From: Leucobacter komagatae
GTDB taxonomy: Bacteria > Actinomycetota > Actinomycetes > Actinomycetales > Microbacteriaceae
DNA length: 64,000 bases
Assembly: GCF_000834055.1 (NCBI RefSeq)
Contig: NZ_JXSQ01000001.1
Coordinates: 294,442-358,441 of the forward strand
Reading direction: 5' to 3'
In this document: piece by piece, positions 42,602 through 52,800 of the stretch
Layout of the letters: the number at the start of each line of letters is the position of its first letter
Numbering within the stretch: position 1 is the first letter of the stretch
The notes under the pieces: model-generated
Told to the model about the DNA's origin: nothing
What the model saw: only the letters and a program-made list of their open reading frames with translations
Databases searched by the model: none
Position numbers and translations under genes: made by a program

Positions 42602-44746
42602 CTAGCCAACCGAGGCAAGCGCGAACGGGAGTACCGCGGGGGCTCCTGCGAGGCGGAGTGCGCGCGACGCGACCGTGAGCGACCAGCGGCTATCGACAAG
42701 GTCGTCGACGAGGAGGAGCGGCCCGGGGGCCTGAGCGACGGTGGCGGCGAGATCTGGCGAGACACCCCAGCGATCCCACACCGAGGCGAGCCGAAACGCG
42801 CTATTGCCGCCTGGGCCAGTGGCCGCCCTTGTGCTGTCGAGCTCGAGCGTGCCGAGCAGGGGGAGCTTACCGCGTTCGGCGATGAGTGCCGCCGTGCTCG
42901 CAATGAGTTGTGGCCTGCTCAACGAGGGCATTGCGACCACGCCAACGGGGCGCTCCTCCCACGGCCAATCGCGGAGCGTCGCAAGCACTGCGGGCACGAG
43001 TGCGGCAGGGAGAACCTGATCAGGCGCTCCCGCTGCGAACAACTCGCGGAGCGTGCCGCCCCAGCCGAGATCCGTCAGTCGGGCGATCGCGCGCCCGGTC
43101 TCGGCTCGCTCGGTGACCGGGATCCGCCCCTTGACAGGTACTCCGCGCCGGTCGGCACCAGTCGGCCACTGCCCACGCGCCTCGACAGGGACGCCAGACG
43201 ACTCCAACCGGCTCGACGCCTGCGCGGCCGCCTCTCCAGAGACCTCGGTCGGGTACCAGGGGCCAGCACACACGTCGCAGCGGCCGCACGGGGCGGCGGA
43301 CGGGTCATCGAGCTCCCGCTGCAGGAGTTCCATACGGCAGGTCGCGCCGCGTTCGTAGGTGATCATCGCCTCCTGTTCAGCCTCGCGGGCGGCAGCGATC
43401 CGCTCGTACCGCTCCGCGTCGTACTGCCACGGTGCGCCAGTGGCGACCCAGCCGCCGGAGACCCGGCGCACCGCACCGTCGACGTCGAGCACCTTGAGGA
43501 GGAGTTCGAGCTGTGTGCGTCGCAGATCAACGCGGGCCTCGAGCGCGGGAGTCGAAAGCGGCGTGCCGTCAGGAGCGCCGAGGGCCTCGATCACCGCTGC
43601 GGCCCGCTCAGGGTCTGGCATCGATGCGGTAGCGAAGTAGCGCCAGATCGCGGCGTCCTCAGATCCGGGGAGCAGGAGCACGTCAGCGTTCGCGCTGCCG
43701 CGCCCGGCACGACCCACCTGCTGGTAGTAGGCAACGGGGGAGGAGGGCGCGCCGAGGTGCACGACGAAACCGAGATCCGGTTTGTCGAAACCCATGCCGA
43801 GCGCGCTCGTCGCGACGAGCGCCTTCACCTCGTTGTGCTTCAGCGCGGTCTCGAGTCGCTCACGCTCCTCGGTATCGGTGCGGCCCGTGTACGCGACCGC
43901 GTTGATCCCGGCCTCGCGGAGCAGCAGCGCCGTGTCTTCGGCCGCTGAGACGGTGAGCGCGTAGACGATGCCGCTGCCCGGGAGGTCTCCGAGGTGCGCG
44001 ATGAGCCACGCGAGCCTGGCCTTCGCCGACGGCAGGCTCAGACTCCCGAGCCGAAGCGAGTCTCGGGCGAGTGAACCGCGGAGCGTGAGCACGTCATCGC
44101 CGAGTTGTTCCTCGACGTCTGCAACCACGCGGGCGTTCGCGGTCGCCGTCGTCGCAAGCACGGGCACATCGCGTGTGAGCCCGGCGAGGAGTGCGGCGAT
44201 GCGGCGGTAGTCGGGCCGGAAGTCGTGACCCCAGTCGGAGATGCAGTGGGCCTCGTCAATCACGAGCAGGCCCATCCTGCCGAGGATCCCAGGGAGCTGC
44301 TGCTCGCGGAAACGGGGGTTGTTCAGCCGTTCGGGGGAGACGAGGAGGACGTCTATCTCGTCTCGGCCAAGTCGATCCTCGATCTCGCTCCACTCCTCGG
44401 CGGTGGCGGAGTTGATGGCTGCTGCGCGCACCCCGGCCCGCTCGGCAGCTGCGACCTGGTCGCGCATGAGCGCGAGCAGCGGCGATACCAGCAGCGTCGG
44501 GCCGGCGCCACGCGCGCGCAGCAGCGCGGTCGCCACGAAGTACACGGCCGACTTGCCCCAGCCCGTGCGCTGCACGACGAGGGCCCGCCTTCCGTCATCA
44601 ACGAGCGCGCTGATTGCCTCGAACTGTCCGGGGTGGAACTGCGCCGTCGGCGCGCCGGTGAGCTGCCGTAGAACCGCGAGGGATTGCTCGTGCGTTGGCT
44701 GCGCTTGTGTGGAGCCGGGGTGCGTGGGCTGCGGGTGACTGTCCAT
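42602..44746 (-). CDS. recQ: RecQ-type DNA helicase with phosphoribosyltransferase-like C-terminus
   Basis: A protein of about 714 residues. Superfamily 2 motifs are complete: Walker A RTGWGKS, DEAH in VIDEAHCISDWGHDFRPDYR, motif III TATANARV and motif VI QVGRAGRG. A RecQ-C zinc site reads CRMELLQ, CGRCDVCAG. The last 110 residues end in PGPLLLVDDLVDSRWSLTVA, like the PRPP-binding loop of phosphoribosyltransferases. Such a fusion occurs in actinobacterial RecQ-like proteins. It unwinds 3'-5' for recombination and repair. ATG at 44746 is taken; ATG at 44758 is an equal option. It is convergent with the Nei-like gene, 15 bases away. Confidence 0.92.
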   Translation of the reverse strand: MDSHPQPTHPGSTQAQPTHEQSLAVLRQLTGAPTAQFHPGQFEAISALVDDGRRALVVQRTGWGKSAVYFVATALLRARGAGPTLLVSPLLALMRDQVAAAERAGVRAAAINSATAEEWSEIEDRLGRDEIDVLLVSPERLNNPRFREQQLPGILGRMGLLVIDEAHCISDWGHDFRPDYRRIAALLAGLTRDVPVLATTATANARVVADVEEQLGDDVLTLRGSLARDSLRLGSLSLPSAKARLAWLIAHLGDLPGSGIVYALTVSAAEDTALLLREAGINAVAYTGRTDTEERERLETALKHNEVKALVATSALGMGFDKPDLGFVVHLGAPSSPVAYYQQVGRAGRGSANADVLLLPGSEDAAIWRYFATASMPDPERAAAVIEALGAPDGTPLSTPALEARVDLRRTQLELLLKVLDVDGAVRRVSGGWVATGAPWQYDAERYERIAAAREAEQEAMITYERGATCRMELLQRELDDPSAAPCGRCDVCAGPWYPTEVSGEAAAQASSRLESSGVPVEARGQWPTGADRRGVPVKGRIPVTERAETGRAIARLTDLGWGGTLRELFAAGAPDQVLPAALVPAVLATLRDWPWEERPVGVVAMPSLSRPQLIASTAALIAERGKLPLLGTLELDSTRAATGPGGNSAFRLASVWDRWGVSPDLAATVAQAPGPLLLVDDLVDSRWSLTVASRALRLAGAPAVLPFALASVG

Positions 44747-44803
44747 GCCTCCGATCATCGCAGAGGCCTCAGACGAATCGCCCGAACGCGAACGCGAACC
44801 CGG

Positions 44804-44871
44804 CCCGAACGCGGCCACGGCACGAACGCGGCCACGGCACGAACGCGGCCGCGGCACGAACCCGGCCACGG
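44804..44871 (+). repeat. Tandem repeat, 4 x 17 nt
   Basis: Four head-to-tail 17-nt units based on CACGAACGCGGCCACGG, with one or two differences per copy, in the spacer between recQ and the small membrane protein gene. No spacers separate the units, so it is not CRISPR. Confidence 0.75.
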
Positions 44872-44915
44872 CCGCCCGCTCGTGCGTTGGGCGCCATGCG
44901 TTGCGATTGTCGCGG

Positions 44916-45230
44916 TTAGAAGTCAGCGCTGCCCGAGCCAAGCCAGAGCAAGTAGAGGTAGCGCACGTACGGAATGAGCCAGTCAATCACTACGATTGCT
45001 CCGAGCGCGAGCGAAGCGAAGGCGACGGCGCCGCCGATCCCGAGTCCCCAGGCCGTCAGCTTCGTCTTGGGGCTGAGCGGCTCGAGCGGATCCACCTCGA
45101 CCTCTTCGAGGCCAAGTTCTCGCACGTCGCGGACGTCTGCCGGGCTACCAGCCCCGCCGGCGGCTTCGATCGGCCCCCGTGTCCGAAGGGCTTGCTCGTT
45201 GGTTGCTGCCGCGGTGTGCTCGTCCTTCAT
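44916..45230 (-). CDS. Small membrane protein of unknown function
   Basis: A 104-residue protein. The first 55 residues are hydrophilic and acidic (VRELGLEEVEVDPLEPLSP). A membrane helix follows at about residues 60–85 (WGLGIGGAVAFASLALGAIVV), and the C-terminus is aromatic (YVRYLYLLWLG). I do not recognise a family. It stands alone between recQ and the divergent rplS. ATG at 45230 has GGAC as the only weak upstream signal. Codon use matches neighbouring genes. Confidence 0.6.
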   Translation of the reverse strand: MKDEHTAAATNEQALRTRGPIEAAGGAGSPADVRDVRELGLEEVEVDPLEPLSPKTKLTAWGLGIGGAVAFASLALGAIVVIDWLIPYVRYLYLLWLGSGSADF

Positions 45231-45349
45231 AGTCGCAGTTTAGCTGCCGAAGGGGCGCAGAGCCGAGGAGGCGGGCTGAGTTCACCGAATCCTGACCCGA
45301 CAGGCCAGCAGATATCGGGTGGGAACGCCGCCGGCAGAGAATTCTGTGG

Positions 45350-45407
45350 CATAATAGATCCTTGTGCCACGGTGCGAATCTGCCGCAAGGGTTTCGCACT
45401 CACCGTG
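45350..45407 (+). promoter_or_regulatory. Promoter and leader hairpin of rplS
   Basis: An extended -10, TGGCATAAT (hexamer 45350–45355), predicts a transcript leader of about 115 nt. It contains a hairpin formed by CACGGTGCGAA (45368–45378) and TTCGCAC...CACCGTG (to 45407), with a small bulge. Ribosomal protein leaders often control expression by protein binding, but I do not recognise a named L19 leader here. Confidence 0.45.
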
Positions 45408-45475
45408 AATGCACGCAAATACTTTGAAAACATATTCCGTGTACCGACTTGCGGCGGGCACAGAGAGAGATCATC

Positions 45476-45823
45476 ATGCAGAAGCTCGACCACGTCGATG
45501 CCCCGTCGCTCAAGAGCGACATTCCCGAGTTCCGCGCAGGAGACACCGTCAAGGTGCACGTGAACATCGTCGAGGGTAACCGCTCGCGTATTCAGGTGTT
45601 CCAGGGTGTTGTTATCTCGCGCCACGGCGAGGGCGTTCGTGAGACGTTCACCGTCCGCAAGATCAGCTTCCAGGTGGGTGTGGAGCGTAAGTTCCCCGTT
45701 CACTCGCCGACGATCGAGCAGATCGAGGTTGTTTCCCGCGGTGACGTTCGCCGCGCGAAGCTGTACTACCTCCGTGGCCTCACCGGCAAGAAGGCGAAGA
45801 TCAAGGAGAAGCGCTTCGCTTAA
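45476..45823 (+). CDS. rplS: 50S ribosomal protein L19
   Basis: A 115-residue ribosomal protein at the interface of the subunits. The sequence shows [60 protein letters not shown] in a shorter core, and the C-terminal KAKIKEKRF; all match L19. The ATG at 45476 is preceded by GAGAGAGA. Its leader carries a hairpin. A terminator-like hairpin follows at 45841. Confidence 0.98.
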   Translation: MQKLDHVDAPSLKSDIPEFRAGDTVKVHVNIVEGNRSRIQVFQGVVISRHGEGVRETFTVRKISFQVGVERKFPVHSPTIEQIEVVSRGDVRRAKLYYLRGLTGKKAKIKEKRFA

Positions 45824-45840
45824 TAGCGTTTCGTTTTCCG

Positions 45841-45878
45841 TTCAGGCCCCCCGCTGCTTCTCAGGCTGGGGGCCTGAA
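45841..45878 (+). terminator. Hairpin after rplS
   Basis: An 11-bp perfect inverted repeat, TTCAGGCCCCC (45841–45851) and GGGGGCCTGAA (45868–45878), with a 16-nt loop. It lies 17 bases after the rplS stop and 70 bases before lepB, probably reducing read-through. The tail reads TTGTC. Confidence 0.6.
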
Positions 45879-45947
45879 TTGTCGATACTGTAGGGGATAC
45901 CGTGCGCGCTTCGCACGCGGTCCGCGACTGAAGAATGTGAGCCAGGT

Positions 45948-46652
45948 ATGAGCGAGACTGCGGAGCGGCGTCGGGGAGGCCTACTTGGCTTCCTGCGGGA
46001 TCTCCTGATCATCCTGGTGGTCGCGTTCCTCATTTCGTTTCTTCTGAAGACGTTCCTTGTGCGGAGTTTCTACATCCCCTCTGGATCAATGGAGCAGACG
46101 CTGCAGGTCAACGACCGGATCCTCGTGAATCAGCTCGTGCCGGACGTCGTAGGCGTGGAACGCGGAGACATCGTCGTGTTCCAGGATCCGGGCGGCTGGT
46201 TGTACCCGAAGGCGATGGCGACGACGCCAACCTCCTTCGAAAAGGTGTTGCAGGCTGTAGGCCTCGCGGCTGACACAACCCACGACTATGTCGTGAAGCG
46301 CGTCATCGGCGTCGGCGGCGACCGCGTGACCTGCTGTGACGCGAATGGTCGCATTGAAGTAAACGGTGTGCCGCTGAATGAGCCGTATATTGTCATCCCC
46401 GAGGGCAAGACGAAGGCGTCCGAGATCGATTTCGACGTCACGGTCCCCGAGGGCTCGGTGTGGGTGCTCGGCGACAACCGCTACGCAAGCAAGGACTCGC
46501 GCTACAACCAGGATCAGCCTGGAAAGGGCTTCGTGTCCGAGTCGGAGATCGTCGGGCGTGCGTTCCTGCTGAATTGGCCGCTCGACCACTTCGGCTGGCT
46601 CGGCCGGCCCGATGCCACCTTCACCGGAGTTGAAGAGGCCCGTGCCCAGTAG
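45948..46652 (+). CDS. lepB: Signal peptidase I
   Basis: A 234-residue membrane serine protease that removes signal peptides. One N-terminal helix (about residues 15–38) is followed by the catalytic serine in FYIPSGSMEQTL, the substrate box NDRILVNQL, the catalytic lysine in VVKRVIGVGGDRV, and the C-terminal box GDNRYASKDSR. Domain order and length are typical. A Cys-Cys pair (RVTCCDAN) is present. It is in the usual rplS–lepB–rnhB order. The ATG has a weak upstream GAGCCAGG. Confidence 0.96.
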   Translation: MSETAERRRGGLLGFLRDLLIILVVAFLISFLLKTFLVRSFYIPSGSMEQTLQVNDRILVNQLVPDVVGVERGDIVVFQDPGGWLYPKAMATTPTSFEKVLQAVGLAADTTHDYVVKRVIGVGGDRVTCCDANGRIEVNGVPLNEPYIVIPEGKTKASEIDFDVTVPEGSVWVLGDNRYASKDSRYNQDQPGKGFVSESEIVGRAFLLNWPLDHFGWLGRPDATFTGVEEARAQ

Positions 46653-47286
46653 TGCGGTGAGCAAGGACCCGACGCTCGACGTTGAGCTTGACTGGTTTTC
46701 GCGCGGCACACAGGTGGTTATTGGGCTCGACGAGGTCGGCCGCGGCGCGATCGCTGGGCCAGTCGCGGTTGGTGCGCATGCGGTGGCCGCGGGGATCGGC
46801 GAGTTTCCAGTTGGCCTCAGAGATTCGAAGCTGCTGAGCGAGAAGAAGCGCGAGGCCATTGCCCCGCTCGTTGCTCAGTGGGGCACCGGTGCCGTCGGTT
46901 TCGCGACGGCTGCCGAGATCGATGAGCGGGGCATTACGGCCATGCTGGGGGAGTCCGCGAGGCGTGCGCTGCTCGAGCTGCACGCCGCGGGGGTGGCCGT
47001 GGATCGCGCGCTCATCATTCTCGACGGCTCACATGACTGGTTGAGTCCGGTGCTGCGGGCGCCGTTGAATATCGTGACGCGCGTGGGTGCGGATCGCCAG
47101 CGCGCGAGCGTCGCTGCCGCCTCTGTCGGTGCCAAGGTGGCACGCGACGCACTGATGCGCGAGGCCCATGAGGCGCACCCGCACTATGCGTGGGCGTCCA
47201 ACAAGGGGTACGGCGCCGCCGCACACTACGCGGGCATTGCTGAGCACGGGCTCACTGACCTGCACCGCAAGACCTGGGTGAAGTAG
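46642..47286 (+). CDS. rnhB: Ribonuclease HII
   Basis: A protein of about 214 residues cleaving RNA in RNA–DNA hybrids. Catalytic residues are visible: [16 protein letters not shown] gives the Asp-Glu pair, [12 protein letters not shown] the next conserved region, and ILDGSHDWL and [12 protein letters not shown] provide the remaining Asp positions. The GTG at 46642 overlaps the lepB end by 11 bases and follows AAGAGG by three; GTG at 46657 is the alternative. Translation is probably coupled to lepB. Confidence 0.94.
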   Translation: MPSSAVSKDPTLDVELDWFSRGTQVVIGLDEVGRGAIAGPVAVGAHAVAAGIGEFPVGLRDSKLLSEKKREAIAPLVAQWGTGAVGFATAAEIDERGITAMLGESARRALLELHAAGVAVDRALIILDGSHDWLSPVLRAPLNIVTRVGADRQRASVAAASVGAKVARDALMREAHEAHPHYAWASNKGYGAAAHYAGIAEHGLTDLHRKTWVK

Positions 47287-47339
47287 CCTCGAGCGCGCCC
47301 GAATGGCCGCGTATCGGCCCAGCCGGTAAGCTTGAATTC

Positions 47340-48251
47340 GTGAGTACGCGCTCGAATATTGCAGATGCTCCCATCGGGGTATTCGACTCGGGCGTTGGGG
47401 GGCTTACCGTTGCGCGCGCGATTCGGGATCAGCTCCCGAACGAGTCGATTCTCTACGCGGCAGACACGGCGCACACACCCTACGGGCCGCGCCCGCTTGA
47501 AGAGGTGCGGCGCCTCGCGCTCGGGATCCTTGACGGGTTGGTCGAGTCCGGCGTGAAGATGCTGGTAATCGCCTGCAATACGGCCTCGGCCGCTGTGCTT
47601 CGTGAGGCCTCGGACCGCTACGACGTGCCCGTCGTTGAGGTCATCGGTCCGACGGCGCGCAGCGCACTCTCGATCACCCGCAACGGCAGAATTGGGCTCA
47701 TCGGGACGACCGCGACGATAGCCTCCGGTGCCTACAACGTGCACTTCGCCGAACGGCCCGACGTGACGTTGTCCGCTCAGGCGTGCCCCCGGTTTGTTGA
47801 ACTCGTCGAGGCAGGCCAGACAAGTGGTGAGGAAACGCTGAGCATCGCTCAGGAATACCTCGGGCCGCTGGTCGCTGAGCGGATCGACACGCTCGTGCTC
47901 GGATGCACACACTATCCGTTCTTGCGTGGCGCGATCCGTCAGGTCGTCGGGCCGGATGTTGCGTTGGTGTCGAGCGATATCGAGACGGCGAACCTGGTCT
48001 TTGAGGAGCTCACTGAGCACGGACTATTGCGTGACCCAGAGGCCGGGCCTCCCACGATCCGCTACGAGACGACCGGCGGTGACACGAACGAGTTTGTTCG
48101 GCTCGCCAGGCGCATGCTCGGGATCGGCGGAGACACGCTCGAGACTGTCGTCAACGGTGGTGACGCGAGCGAGACGTCTCGCGTGCCCCACACCCACACC
48201 ACTTCTGCTTCTCACACTTCAGACCCCACACTTTCTTCGGAGGAAACATGA
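47340..48251 (+). CDS. murI: Glutamate racemase
   Basis: A 303-residue cofactor-independent racemase providing D-glutamate for peptidoglycan. The two catalytic cysteines are in [10 protein letters not shown] and [13 protein letters not shown], and the N-terminal [15 protein letters not shown] binds substrate. The C-terminal tail (about residues 280–303) is rich in His, Ser and Thr and is unusual. The GTG start at 47340 has TAAGCT ending seven bases upstream and no Shine–Dalgarno sequence, so it is likely leaderless. The stop overlaps the rph ATG by four bases. Confidence 0.96.
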   Translation: MSTRSNIADAPIGVFDSGVGGLTVARAIRDQLPNESILYAADTAHTPYGPRPLEEVRRLALGILDGLVESGVKMLVIACNTASAAVLREASDRYDVPVVEVIGPTARSALSITRNGRIGLIGTTATIASGAYNVHFAERPDVTLSAQACPRFVELVEAGQTSGEETLSIAQEYLGPLVAERIDTLVLGCTHYPFLRGAIRQVVGPDVALVSSDIETANLVFEELTEHGLLRDPEAGPPTIRYETTGGDTNEFVRLARRMLGIGGDTLETVVNGGDASETSRVPHTHTTSASHTSDPTLSSEET

Positions 48252-48982
48252 CCGAACTCACCCGTGTTGACGGACGTACGCCAAGCGACATGCGCGAGGT
48301 GACCATCGAGCGCGGCTGGAGTGGTCAGGCTGAGGGAAGCGCGCTGATCTCGTTTGGGAACACGAAGGTGCTCTGCACCGCCTCGTTCACCCCCGGTGTG
48401 CCGCGCTGGCTCATGGGCAAGGGAACCGGCTGGGTGACCGCCGAATACTCGATGCTTCCGCGTTCGACGAATGAGCGCATGCAGCGCGAGTCGGTGCGCG
48501 GCAAGATTGGCGGTCGCACCCATGAGATCTCCCGGCTGATCGGGCGGAGCCTCCGCGCGATCATCGATACGAAGGCGCTCGGTGAGAACACCGTCGTTAT
48601 TGACTGCGACGTGCTGCAGGCCGACGGTGGAACCCGCACGGCATCGATCACTGGAGCGTACGTTGCGCTCGCTGACGCGGTCGAATGGGCCCGCTCGAAC
48701 GGGCACATCGCGCGCAACGCGAAGCCGCTCATTGACACGGTTGCCGCTGTTTCGGTCGGGATCGTTGGGGGAGTCCCCGTGAGCGACCTGAACTACATCG
48801 AGGACTCGGGCGCCGAGACGGACATGAATGTTGTGGTGACGGGCACCGGTGACTTTGTCGAGGTACAGGGAACCGCCGAGGGCACCCCGTTCAACCGCGA
48901 CGAGCTCAACTCCCTGCTCGACCTCGCGCTCGTAAGCACCGCAGAGCTCACCGCCCTGCAGACCGCGGCACTCGCACGCTAG
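48248..48982 (+). CDS. rph: Ribonuclease PH
   Basis: A 244-residue phosphorolytic 3'-5' exoribonuclease that trims tRNA 3' ends. Signature segments are [45 protein letters not shown] (part), and the phosphate-site [18 protein letters not shown] (part). Length matches the family. It is coupled to murI through an ATGA overlap; GGAGGAA precedes the ATG. rdgB follows after 60 bases, the common order in Actinobacteria. Confidence 0.97.
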   Translation: MTELTRVDGRTPSDMREVTIERGWSGQAEGSALISFGNTKVLCTASFTPGVPRWLMGKGTGWVTAEYSMLPRSTNERMQRESVRGKIGGRTHEISRLIGRSLRAIIDTKALGENTVVIDCDVLQADGGTRTASITGAYVALADAVEWARSNGHIARNAKPLIDTVAAVSVGIVGGVPVSDLNYIEDSGAETDMNVVVTGTGDFVEVQGTAEGTPFNRDELNSLLDLALVSTAELTALQTAALAR

Positions 48983-49042
48983 GCTGCCGCCGCTTCAGTA
49001 TCGCCGCTCTCGGCACCCCCTCGTACTTCTTTGGAGCTATTC

Positions 49043-49639
49043 ATGACACGCACTATCGTTCTCGCCTCACACAACGCGAACAAACTCGTTGAGCTGCGGG
49101 CCGTGCTCGAGCCCCTCATCCCCGGGATCGAGCTCGTCGGGTACGAAGGCCCTGAGCCCGTTGAAGACGGGCTGAGTTTTGAGGCGAATGCCCTGCTCAA
49201 GGCGCGCGCAGCCGCGGCGCACACAGGCTTGCCGGCGCTCGCTGATGACTCGGGAATTGCTGTCGAGGTTCTTGGCGGGAGCCCAGGGATTTTCTCGGCG
49301 AGGTGGGGCGGGCATGCGCGCAACGACCGTGCGAACGTGCAGCTGCTCCTTGAACAGCTATCGGACATTGCTGAGGAGCACCGTGCCGCGGGGTTTGTGT
49401 GCGCAGCTGCGCTCGTGACGCCCGAGGGGCAGGAAGTGTGCGAGCTGGGAGTGTGGGCCGGGTCGTTGCTGACGGAACCGATCGGCGAGAACGGCTTCGG
49501 CTACGATCCGATCTTCTTGCCCGAGGGGGAGCGTCGCTCTGCCGCGGAGATGCGCCCGGAGGAGAAGAACCTTGTCTCCCACCGCACCAGGGCATTCACG
49601 CAGCTCGCTCCGTCCATCGCGCAGTTGCTCGCTGACTGA
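49043..49639 (+). CDS. rdgB: XTP/dITP diphosphatase (RdgB/HAM1)
   Basis: A 198-residue house-cleaning pyrophosphatase that hydrolyses dITP and XTP to keep them from DNA. Motifs: IVLASHNANKLVEL at the N-terminus, SFEANALLKARAAA, ALADDSGIAVEVLGGSPG, and ENGFGYDPIFLPEGE with SHRTRAF near the end. The ATG at 49043 follows TTTGGAG at seven bases. It ends the murI–rph–rdgB run; a terminator overlaps its stop. Confidence 0.96.
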   Translation: MTRTIVLASHNANKLVELRAVLEPLIPGIELVGYEGPEPVEDGLSFEANALLKARAAAAHTGLPALADDSGIAVEVLGGSPGIFSARWGGHARNDRANVQLLLEQLSDIAEEHRAAGFVCAAALVTPEGQEVCELGVWAGSLLTEPIGENGFGYDPIFLPEGERRSAAEMRPEEKNLVSHRTRAFTQLAPSIAQLLAD

Positions 49640-49655
49640 ACCCTCGAGTTCAGTC
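49634..49655 (+). terminator. Hairpin overlapping the rdgB stop
   Basis: An 8-bp perfect stem, GACTGAAC and GTTCAGTC, with a 6-nt loop, contains the rdgB stop codon in its left arm. It probably ends the murI–rph–rdgB transcript. The 194 bases between it and the next gene are otherwise without a gene; TATAGA near 49792 may be a -10 box. Confidence 0.5.
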
Positions 49656-49849
49656 CCGCGGCCGGGCTGCGTTGCGGTGGCGGCCCGGTGATGGTGCCGC
49701 GGTGTGGTGCCTGCTTCGCGATACACTCGGCGTGAAGTCGATTCACCAGAACAATTCAATAGCCGCGTGGGCGCTATGCACGCGCGTTGTATAGAACATG
49801 CACAGAATCGTCCTCCGGTGTCTGTGCGCGATCCAAAGGTGGTTTCACA

Positions 49850-52800
49850 GTGACTCAACCCGCTGGCGGCCTTGTTCGGCCTGACGTGACTGAGGTAGAC
49901 GCGACGGCGATTGCGAGCGACCACTACGGGGTCGACGTCGTGGCTCGAGAGCTTGGAAGTAACCAGGATCGCAACTTTGTCCTGGAGGCCGCGGACGGAT
50001 CCCGCACCGTCCTCCGCGTGGACCACCCAGTGTTTGCCGACTCCGCAAGGGAAGCGCAGCACCTCGCGCTCGACGCCTACCGGGTCGCCGGCGTATCTGT
50101 CCCTGCAGTGCTGCCGGGCGTCGACGGTGAGCTCGTGCAGCGGTGGGGAGCATTCGCTGTTCGCCGCAGCGAGTTCATCGCTGGCGAGGCGCTCGTCGAC
50201 TGCGGCTACCTCGCGCCAGGCGTGATCCGTGAATTCGGCGCCCTCGCTGCTGCCTCGGTGAATGCCCTCTCCGAGCTCGACCACGCTGGCCTTGAGCGCG
50301 AACACATGTGGGACATGCGTGTCGCGCACGCTGAGACGCTGCGACTGGCCGCCGCGATCGCTGACGAGCGTCTGCGTGCCCGAGTGCTCAGTGCGGCGGA
50401 GGAGGCGCAGCGCGCCCTCGATCCACTCGTTGATGCGCTGCCGGTACAAGCGATCCATGGCGACCTCACCGACGACAACGTTGTGGGGATCAGGGGCGAT
50501 GACACGCGGCTGCACCCTCACACGGTGCTCGACCTCGGCGACCTCTCATACGGCTGGCGCATTGCTGAGCTCGCAGTGACAACCTCGTCGCTACTGCACC
50601 ACGAACCCGACCGTCCGCTGCGCGTGCTTGGCGCCCTCGACGCGTTCCACGCCGCAGCGCCGGTGAGCGTGCCCGAGGCTCGCGCCGTCTGGCCGCTGGT
50701 GGTGCTGCGAGCTGCGCTGCTCGTGGCGAGCGGCTGGCGACAGCTCGAAATCGATGGTGACAACGACTACGCGCGGGATCGCGTCGCAGGCGAGCAGGCC
50801 ATTTTTGATGCCGCGACACTTTTCCCCCTCACCGAGATGACGGAGCAGGTGCTCGCGCGCCTTGGCTTCATTGGGGAGCCAGGCGCCGCAGGCGGGCTGC
50901 GGCTCCAGGCTGCACCGTCGGTCCCTGTTCCTGCCGCACCCACCGGGGCCGCCCAGGAGCCTGAGCCAGCGAGCAGCGCACCGTCTCCCGACGGTGGGCA
51001 GCAGCCGGTGTCCACCAACGCTCCACTGCGCCCGCTGCGATCCCTGCTTCCCGAACTTGCTGGTGAAGTGCTGATCCTTGACCCGGGCGTTGAAGCCGCA
51101 GAGCTCGATGCAGGATCCTGGCTCGCATCCGACGCTGAAACAGATCTCGTCGATGACGCGTTCGTGAAGGGAGCGGCGGCCGCCGTATTCCCGTACGGGG
51201 TATACCGACTCACCCGCACCCAAATCAACGCGGTGAACGCGGGCGAGACCTGGCCGCTCGGCACCGAGGCCTGGGTTGCGCCGGGCGTCGCGCAACAGGT
51301 CACTGCACCGCTCGCAGGTTCGGTCGTCGCCGTCACAGGCCGTGGGCTGCTCATCGATGCGGGATCCGGTTGGTTCGTGTCGATTGATGGGGCGGTTCCG
51401 CACGTGGCCGCCGGCGACACGGTGCTCGTTGGCGAGACCATTGGTTCGCTCGAAGCTTCCGACGATCCGCGACCGATCGCCTTCATGCTGTGCCGAGCAG
51501 ACGCCGTATCTGGGCTCTCACCGGCAATCCTGTCGGTGGGGCAGCCGCAGGAGGGGCGTGCCCAGTTCGTCACCCCCGAACGGGCAACGGCCTGGCGGAG
51601 GCTCACCCAGGATCCGGCGCAGCTGCTCGGCCTGCCCGCACTCGCGCAACGCGACGAAGCCGGCGACGAGCAGGCGCGGCGCGAGGGCATCTTCGCGAGC
51701 GCGCAGGAACGCTACTACGAGGCGCCCATGCAGATTGAGCGCGGATGGCAGCATCACCTCGTTGACACCACGGGGCGTTCATACGTTGACATGGTGAACA
51801 ATGTGACGGGGCTCGGGCACGGCCACCCAGGCGTTGCCGAGGCGATGAATCGCCAGATCCGCATCCTGAACACCAACTCCCGGTTCCTGTATCGCGAACT
51901 GGCGGAGTACAGTGAGCGCCTGCTTGCGCTCCTGCCTGCGGAATCGGGCCTCGACACGGTGTTGCTCGTGAATAGCGGATCTGAGGCGGTGGACCTTGCG
52001 CTCAGGCTTGCCCAGGCGGCCACGGGTCGCAAGACCGTTGTCGCACTCCGCGAGGCCTACCATGGGTGGACCATGGCGAGCGATGCGGTCACGACGAGTG
52101 CCTACGACAACCCCTTCGCCCTCGAGAACCGCCCAGACTGGGTGCACGTCTCAGATGTTCCCAACCGCTTCCGCGGCAGCTATCGCGGCGATGCGGGAGA
52201 TACGAGCGTCGGGCAGCGATACGCGGCAGACCTTGGGGAGGATCTCACGCGCCTCGCCGCGGACGGACGTGATGTCGGCGCGTTCATCTGCGAGTCGGTA
52301 CTGGGAAATGCGGGCGGCGTGCTGCTCCCGGAGGGATACCTCGCCGATGTGTACGCCCGCGTGCGCGAGGCCGGCGGGCTGTGCATCGCCGACGAAGTGC
52401 AGGTCGGGTTCGGGCGGATGGGCTCATCGTTCTGGGGCTTCGAACAGTCCGGCGTGATCCCCGACATCGTGACGATCGCGAAGCCAATGGGCAACGGGTT
52501 CCCGATCGGTGGCGTTATCACCTCGAAGGAGATCGCCGACGCGCTCGCGAGCCAGGGCCAGTTCTTCTCTTCGGCCGGAGGCAACCCGCTGTCGTGCCGG
52601 GTCGGCATTGCGGTGCTCGACGCGATGCGCGATGAGGGATTGCAGGAGAACGCGGCAGTGGTTGGAGCGAGGCTCGCCGCAGGCTTCCGTTCGCTCGCCG
52701 AAAGCCACGGCATCGTTGGCCCGATCCACGGCGAGGGCCTCTACCTCGGCGTGGAGCTCGTGCGCGACCGCGAGACGCTTGCGCCAGCGACCGCAGAGGC

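Noticed and set aside
44804..44871. CRISPR array
   Set aside because: The 17-nt units are directly adjacent with no spacers, and no cas gene is nearby.
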